57,715 bases of DNA from an uncultured Schlesneria sp. (GTDB lineage: Bacteria; Planctomycetota; Planctomycetia; Planctomycetales; Planctomycetaceae): the NCBI GenBank assembly GCA_903834925.1, contig CAILLA010000212.1:1-57715 (forward strand), written 5' to 3'. The position numbers and the translations under genes were made by a program. How positions within the stretch are numbered: the first letter of the stretch is position 1; every line of letters begins with the position of its first letter. Positions 52,629 to 57,715 of this stretch are shown here, one piece after another. The notes under the pieces were generated by a model. It was not told where the DNA came from, made no database searches, and was given only the letters and a program-made list of their open reading frames with translations.

Positions 52629-53717
52629 TTATTCTTTCGCCGCAAACTTTTCTGGTTGTCGCTGGAACGTCAAGACGTTCTGGTGGTTGCTGAAAAGATA
52701 GAGGCGTTGTTTGTGCCAGACAGCAAAATCCAGTGACCCTTGGGTGACTTCCTGATTGGTCTGAAATGCAACAATATCGAGTCCGCCGGCCCACGGAACG
52801 AATTGATCGGGATTCGCCTGAAACTTTTCAACTGCTTCTGCAGAAGAAAATCGATAACGCTGAGCATGGTATTCCGCAGTGAATTCCCGCAGACCGTCTG
52901 TGAACGTTCGTTCTTCTCGGAATGTTACGAGGCAAAACTGTTGAAAGTCCCGTTCTTCGATTTTTTCAACTTGAACTTCAAAACCATCCGGCGAAGACCA
53001 CTCATCAGCTTTTGCTGATAACGAAGATTCAAGTGATTCTTCAATTTCTTCAGCGTCCGGGGCGTCCCATGCTTCGTTTGACACGTTTTGGTATGTAACG
53101 GGTGAAGAAACGGGTTTGGGCATTTCAAACTCGATTTCTTCGGATTCGTTCGCGGTTGGTTCGACGTGTTCCCTCGTATCGGTTTCTTCGTGTCGAGCCA
53201 TTTCGACTCGAATCGATTCGGTTTTGGTCTCCGAATCGTCTGATCCTTCTGTTGCGGTATCCGTCGAATCTTGAGTGGGAACAACGTTTTTCGGTGAGGA
53301 AACTTCGTTTGAAGTTGTCTGAATCGAAGTGTTTTTGGTTTTTCGCTTCGGCCTGGACGACGTTGCCGCGATCGCAGGTTCGTCTGCGGTCTTATGAGCC
53401 TTAGGAATCGCTTTCGGCGGACTGGGTTTTTCGTCAACCTTCGTCAAAGTCTTTGTTTTTTCATCATGAAATGCAGTCTTTGGGGATGCGGTTTGGGTTT
53501 CCGTTATTGCCAATCCGTCAGTCGGCGAATCCTGCTTGTTCGTATCGCCCTGTGCAGAAAGGGGCTTCTCCCGTTGCACTGCGTAGATTTTCGCTTCTTT
53601 ACGCGTGAGTTTCGGTGGACCACTATGGCTGAGAAAGGGAAGGCCAATACATCCCATTCCAATGAACGGCGCGATCGTTAAAACGGCACAAAACGTGGTT
53701 CGTTTGAATGGTCGCAT
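52629..53717 (-). CDS. Envelope protein with two C-terminal YHS-like domains
   Basis: About 362 residues. The N-terminus has a hydrophobic segment (FCAVLTIAPFIGMGCIGLPFL) with a Cys that might be lipidated (weak lipobox). A long acidic, Ser/Thr/Lys-rich linker (about 60-260) is disordered. The C-terminal ~130 residues hold two YHS-like units: HAQRYRFSSAEAVEKFQANPDQFVP and HKQRLYLFSNHQNVLTFQRQPEKFA, each with a Y-R/L-F-S turn and an F-xx-x-P ending. YHS domains often bind metals. ATG 53717 is chosen with AAGGA seven bases upstream; an earlier in-frame ATG at 53804 precedes no conserved sequence. Confidence 0.8.
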   Translation of the reverse strand: MRPFKRTTFCAVLTIAPFIGMGCIGLPFLSHSGPPKLTRKEAKIYAVQREKPLSAQGDTNKQDSPTDGLAITETQTASPKTAFHDEKTKTLTKVDEKPSPPKAIPKAHKTADEPAIAATSSRPKRKTKNTSIQTTSNEVSSPKNVVPTQDSTDTATEGSDDSETKTESIRVEMARHEETDTREHVEPTANESEEIEFEMPKPVSSPVTYQNVSNEAWDAPDAEEIEESLESSLSAKADEWSSPDGFEVQVEKIEERDFQQFCLVTFREERTFTDGLREFTAEYHAQRYRFSSAEAVEKFQANPDQFVPWAGGLDIVAFQTNQEVTQGSLDFAVWHKQRLYLFSNHQNVLTFQRQPEKFAAKE

Positions 53718-53813
53718 CCGCTGGTCCTTGCACAAAAAATCATATCCTGCGTGCGCTGATTTCGCCGCGAACTCGTCTGCTCTTGTTTTTGGAATCGCGA
53801 CCAACGAACCGTA

Positions 53814-53833
53814 GCATGGGCTTTAGCCCGTGC
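53814..53833. repeat. Short dispersed hairpin GCATGGGC-TTTA-GCCCGTGC
   Basis: An eight-base stem with one G:U pair and a four-base loop, preceded by CCGTA. I recall this 'GTAGxATGGGCTTxAGCCCxTxC' type as a common intergenic repeat of planctomycetes and other bacteria. A single copy is seen here. Confidence 0.5.
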
Positions 53834-54165
53834 CATCCAAACTCGTGTGCGGACAGGACGCCCAAACAACAAAACAGACAGCCTCAACGCGAGCGCGCAC
53901 TCCGATCTCACCGTTCTCTGAGTATATGTATCGGCTGCGAAGACTCTTCGGCTTGGGCAAACTTTGCGGACGGCGCAGCTTCGGCAGACATTGCCGCAGT
54001 GTGCCGAAGCAAACGAGCGAATTGTCCGCATTTTCACGGAATTAATTGTGTTGAGAGTGTTTGCCCCACTTGTTGGTCAAAGGTATCATCATTTCAGCCT
54101 CTTGATCTGGCCGCGAACTGCGGGATTGACATGTTGTTCGCGTGCGACCGAAGTGAAGGTCTTTG
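53834..54165. other. Gene-free divergent promoter region with a 9-bp hairpin
   Basis: About 330 bases between two divergent genes. It holds a perfect stem GCTTCGGCA (53978-53986) / TGCCGAAGC (54002-54010) with a 15-base loop, not followed by a T-run. TTGACA at 54126-54131 is a possible -35 element, but no matching -10 was found. Confidence 0.35.
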
Positions 54166-57100
54166 ATGATGGTCGATGACGTTCGAAGCGAGTTCGGGTC
54201 TGTGTTCCAGAATTTGAAATTGCGCCGCTCGCCGTTGCGTCTATTGGATTTTAGTGCGTCCATTAATGGCTTTGTGTCAGTCCTTCTCGTCTTTGTTCTA
54301 CTGTTGTTGATCACGCTGATATCCGTTTCCCCCCTTCAAGCGGCCGATGCGTTAGACGATTACAACGTTGCCGTGGCGATGTTTAAACAAAGTCGTTGGA
54401 ATCAGGCCGCCGAACAGTTTCGTGCGTTTTTAAAGGAGCATGAAAAACACGAAAAAGCTCCTTTGGCCCGACTGTATCTCGGATTGACGCTGATTGAAAA
54501 CAAGGACTTTAGAGAGGCTCGCGAAGTTCTGAGGAAGTTTGCTGCGGAAAACCGGCAGAACCCCAACATCAGCCAGGCCAATTACCGAATTGGCGAATGC
54601 AGTTATCTGATGGGTGACCTGCAAGCGGCTCGTACTGAGTTAGAAGGATTCGTACGGGACTATCCCAATGACCCATTACGAGAGCACGCGTTGCCGTATC
54701 TCGGGGATGCTCAACTGAGGTTGAATGACGCTGCTGCCGCTCTGAAGATGTTTGACCAATCAATCGAAAAATTTCCGACTGGTGCATTGATTGAAGATGC
54801 CAGATTCGGCCGGGCGAGATCACTGGAATCGTTGAAACGGTACGACGAAGCGATTCGTGAGTTTCAAGAGATCGCAGCAAACAAGGAGGGAATCCGAGCC
54901 GCCGATGCCCAGTTCCACCTTGGAGCGAGCTATTTTGAACGCGAACAATTTGACGATGCCATCACGGCCTACACAGCAATTGCCAAAGACTTCCCTCAAA
55001 GTTCGCTGGTTCCGGCCGCTCAGTTAAACGCAGGGTATGCGCTTTATAAATCTGGCCGATTTCGTGATGCCGCGCAGCAATTTGAACTCGCGTCAAAAGA
55101 AAAGTCTCAACAGCCCACCGCGGGATATTGGCTCGGCCGCAGCCTGAAGTCACTCGGTGAATATTCGAAAGCATTGGAATCATTGAATGTGGCCGCCAAG
55201 TCAGCGGTAAAGCATTCGCTGTCCGAACCAATCTTATTCGAACAGGCATTATGTGAACGTTACCTTCAGCATGTTGTCGAAGCGCGTAAGCTCTTTGATC
55301 AGTTGATCACGAGAAATCCCACCGGAGATCTGGCCGATGACAGTTTGCATGCGTTGATCGAGATGTCGATTGAGTCGGGTGATCTTGCTGCGGCTGAACA
55401 ATACCTGACGAGATTCCCTAAGGAGTTTCCTCAAAGCGGACTGCGTCTTCACATTGAATTGCTGTCGGGTCGGTTGGATCTCGCGCGAGCCGGACAAAAG
55501 GTGCGTGAAAAGAAGGCACCCGCCGAGGTGAACGCTCTATATGACTCGGCAGCCAGGCGATTCGAACAAGTCATGAAACAGAGCACGATTCCGAAAACAA
55601 AGGGGCAGGCGAGATACTACCTGGCCCTGGCCCGGCAGGTTCAGGGGAACCAGGATCAGGCATTGGAATTGATCGCTCCGCTGGTCGAAAAGGCAATTGC
55701 CGATGGAGAGAAGAGTGAATTCTCGGATGCGATTGTCCTGCAAGCCGACAGCCTTTATCAACAGCAAAAGTATGATCTGGCAGGTCAATCGGCGGCGAAG
55801 TATCTGGAACTGCTTCCCAGGGGACGTCAGGCTCCCCGTGCCTTGTCGATACAAGCGTTGTCAGCCGAACGCCAAAATGACCACGAGTTGTCTCAAACCG
55901 CTCTGTCCCGCCTCGAACAAGAGTTCGCCGATCACCAGTTGACCGTCGTAACGGTCCAGCAACTGGCTGAACTCGCCGAGTCGCAAAGCGATTGGGACAC
56001 GGCTAATCGGCTGTATGAGACCAGTCTTCGTCTGGAAAAAGATCCGGAAAAGAAGGCTTACGCACTACGAGGGATCGCGCTTTCACAGTTTGAACGATCC
56101 GAGTATCCGGCGTCAGCAGAAACTTTTGGGCGAGTGATCAAAGATTTTCCCAAACACAAGCTCGTCATGGAATGCACGTATTACAGGGCTGAATCACTGA
56201 AGCGAGCTGATCAACCGGATCAAGCGATCGCATTGTTTCAAAAATTGTTTGATACATTTCCTGGAGACAAACCCGCCGCCAGCGGCGCGGAGTTGCAGCA
56301 ACCACTCGAATTCGCGTTTAAGGCCGGATTGCAAGTCGCGCGAATCCTGAATAAGGCCGACAAGGTTACTGAGGCGGATGCCGCCTATGAAGAATTGCTC
56401 AAGCGATTCCCGCAACCGGCAGATCTTGATAAGCGATTGGATGAATGGGCCATCTTCAATTACCGCCACGAACGATTTGAGCGATCAGACGCCATCTGGC
56501 GAAGACTTGTGAATGAGACTCCCAACAGCCCCTTAGTCAACAGCGCCAAGCTAAGCCTGGCGGAAAGTGATATGTTCGCAAACAAATTCGAAGAAGCCCG
56601 ACTGGCATTCGAAGTCCTCGCGGAAAGCGAAAAGAGTACTGATGAGATCAAAGAACAGTCTCTGTTTCAATTGGTCGTTCTGGCTGTGGAACGCCAGCGT
56701 TGGGCGGATGTCCGTACGATTGGTAACCGGCTTGTCGCCAAATTTCCGATGAGCGTTCACCGTTTTTACGTCGCCTACAGTCAGGCGGAATCGTTACTGG
56801 CGAGTCTGAAGCCAACGGAACAAGAATTGGTCGAGGCACGGGCCAAGTTGCAGTTCCTGCAGTCTGAATCCGCTGACGAAAAGGTCAGTGGGGCTGAGTG
56901 GTTTGATCGAATCTGGGTCTTGCTGGCCGAAGTCAATTTTCGCGAAAAGAAATATGCCGATGTTGTTGCAGTTGTCGAGGACCTGAAGCAGCGCCGACCT
57001 GAATCTCGATTTATTTATCTTGCTGAAGAGGTTCTTGGTCGCAGTTACAAGCAACAGGCGCCACCCAAATTCGACGAGGCTCGAGCCGCATTCGAGCGTG

Positions 57101-57414
57101 TCCTTTCCGATCCCGCCGCTCATCGGACTGAAACCGCTGCCAAAGCGCAGTTCATGATTGGGGACACCTATTTCTTTCAGGAAAAATGGGATTCCGCGTC
57201 AATTGCGTATCAGAAGGTCTACAGTAATTACAAATTTCCGGAATGGCAGGCGGCCGCACTGTTGAGTGCCGGGAAATGCGATGAAGCACAAGGGCATTGG
57301 AAACTCGCCGCCGAAACATACAAGTTGTTAATCAAAGAGTTTCCCGCAACCACTGCATTCGACGAAGCAAAGAAACGCCTTGAATCGGCTCAGAAACGAG
57401 CCGCCGGAGGCTGA
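54166..57414 (+). CDS. Large secreted or membrane-anchored TPR protein
   Basis: 1082 residues. The start ATG 54166 has AAGG six to seven bases upstream; ATG 54169 is equally possible. A signal-anchor (FVSVLLVFVLLLLITLISVSPLQA, about 37-60) is followed by some 20 tandem TPR units running to the end, each about 34 residues with the A-x-x-x-F / G-Y / A-x-x-x-Y pattern: RWNQAAEQFRAFLKEHEKH, DFREAREVLRKFAAENRQNP, RYDEAIREFQEIAANKEG, KWDSASIAYQKVYSNYKFPEW. TPR arrays are protein-binding scaffolds. Large secreted forms in planctomycetes are unassigned but probably organise envelope complexes. No other domain is seen. Confidence 0.93.
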   Translation: MMVDDVRSEFGSVFQNLKLRRSPLRLLDFSASINGFVSVLLVFVLLLLITLISVSPLQAADALDDYNVAVAMFKQSRWNQAAEQFRAFLKEHEKHEKAPLARLYLGLTLIENKDFREAREVLRKFAAENRQNPNISQANYRIGECSYLMGDLQAARTELEGFVRDYPNDPLREHALPYLGDAQLRLNDAAAALKMFDQSIEKFPTGALIEDARFGRARSLESLKRYDEAIREFQEIAANKEGIRAADAQFHLGASYFEREQFDDAITAYTAIAKDFPQSSLVPAAQLNAGYALYKSGRFRDAAQQFELASKEKSQQPTAGYWLGRSLKSLGEYSKALESLNVAAKSAVKHSLSEPILFEQALCERYLQHVVEARKLFDQLITRNPTGDLADDSLHALIEMSIESGDLAAAEQYLTRFPKEFPQSGLRLHIELLSGRLDLARAGQKVREKKAPAEVNALYDSAARRFEQVMKQSTIPKTKGQARYYLALARQVQGNQDQALELIAPLVEKAIADGEKSEFSDAIVLQADSLYQQQKYDLAGQSAAKYLELLPRGRQAPRALSIQALSAERQNDHELSQTALSRLEQEFADHQLTVVTVQQLAELAESQSDWDTANRLYETSLRLEKDPEKKAYALRGIALSQFERSEYPASAETFGRVIKDFPKHKLVMECTYYRAESLKRADQPDQAIALFQKLFDTFPGDKPAASGAELQQPLEFAFKAGLQVARILNKADKVTEADAAYEELLKRFPQPADLDKRLDEWAIFNYRHERFERSDAIWRRLVNETPNSPLVNSAKLSLAESDMFANKFEEARLAFEVLAESEKSTDEIKEQSLFQLVVLAVERQRWADVRTIGNRLVAKFPMSVHRFYVAYSQAESLLASLKPTEQELVEARAKLQFLQSESADEKVSGAEWFDRIWVLLAEVNFREKKYADVVAVVEDLKQRRPESRFIYLAEEVLGRSYKQQAPPKFDEARAAFERVLSDPAAHRTETAAKAQFMIGDTYFFQEKWDSASIAYQKVYSNYKFPEWQAAALLSAGKCDEAQGHWKLAAETYKLLIKEFPATTAFDEAKKRLESAQKRAAGG

Positions 57415-57418
57415 AGAG

Positions 57419-57444
57419 CATCGGCGAGATGCCCGATGGTTTTC
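57419..57444 (+). terminator. Candidate intrinsic terminator of the TPR gene
   Basis: The stem CATCGG (57419-57424) / CCGATG (57433-57438) with an eight-base loop is followed by GTTTTC, immediately after the stop codon. The T-run is short, so the strength is modest. Confidence 0.5.
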
Positions 57445-57535
57445 GCGGATAGTTCTTATCGGACCTATCAGATTTATAAAGCGAATTGTCGAGAAAGACG
57501 TTCGCCCCGAAACGCAACGCGATCCTGTAGATTCT

Positions 57536-57599
57536 GTAGGGTGGGACAAGTCTTCGAAGTCCCACCAAACTGTTGCCAGAATGAATGTCTTCGAAGACA
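57536..57599. repeat. Dispersed hairpin repeat plus TCGA palindrome
   Basis: GGTGGGAC (57540-57547) pairs with GTCCCACC (57559-57566) around an 11-base loop, preceded by GTAG. The perfect 14-base palindrome TGTCTTCGAAGACA lies at 57586-57599. The window ends in GTAGGGTG (57708-57715), the same start as the hairpin repeat, so another copy probably begins there. No gene is supported in 57445-57715. Confidence 0.55.
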
Positions 57600-57715
57600 C
57601 AACCTCAAGGCGCACATCGAACCGTCCCGGCTGGCCCGTCGCCTCAAACAAACGACGGGGTCAGCCATATGAATTGATACCAAGTTGTCAAAGATCAAAG
57701 AAAAAACGTAGGGTG

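Overview
The window looks like a chromosomal segment of a Planctomycetota bacterium, probably order Planctomycetales. The evidence is the paired DUF1549/DUF1553 and DUF1501 proteins, a giant DUF1583-type secreted protein, a BlaI/M56 pair whose sensor carries WD40 repeats, a MoxR-DUF58-BatA-vWA block, YHS-like and 'WRRKIG' small membrane protein families, and many dispersed palindromic intergenic repeats. No rRNA, phage, plasmid or CRISPR locus is visible.

Layout. 1-7 kb: a truncated short-chain dehydrogenase, a small membrane protein, two look-alike hairpins, an oleate hydratase, a secreted HSL-type esterase, a HEAT-like protein and a secreted PQQ-type beta-propeller protein. 6.9-13.5 kb: a MITE-like palindrome, a small secreted protein, an ankyrin protein and the first four members of a secreted paralogous family, here called family S.

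13.5-45.1 kb: 19 consecutive genes all on the minus strand. In transcription order they are DUF1549, DUF1501, EF-hand protein, MoxR ATPase, DUF58, BatA/vWA, DUF4175-like, coiled-coil low-complexity protein, two family S proteins, vWA membrane protein, two family S proteins, a 1917-residue DUF1583-type protein, family S, BlaI, M56-WD40, family S and a pseudo-caspase. Gaps range from a 4-base overlap to about 155 bases. Two tandem operator-like dyads lie just ahead of the first gene. I infer a secretory/envelope system under BlaI-M56 control; its function is unknown.

45.7-48.1 kb: a four-gene plus-strand cassette of three homologous small membrane proteins and one protein with an ADP-ribosyltransferase-like R-S-E signature. 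48-57.7 kb: a palindromic element, a DUF937 protein, an MscS channel, a decayed Uma2 gene, an FG-GAP protein, an initiator tRNA, a YHS-like protein and a large TPR protein.

The most unusual signals are: (i) ten family S paralogs in 23 kb, most embedded in the MoxR/DUF1583/BlaI-M56 block; (ii) the ART-like gene inside the small-membrane-protein cassette; (iii) a two-hairpin repeat found three times, always in the same orientation just downstream of a stop codon. All calls come from reading the sequence; no database or alignment program was run, so family names rest on recognised motifs.
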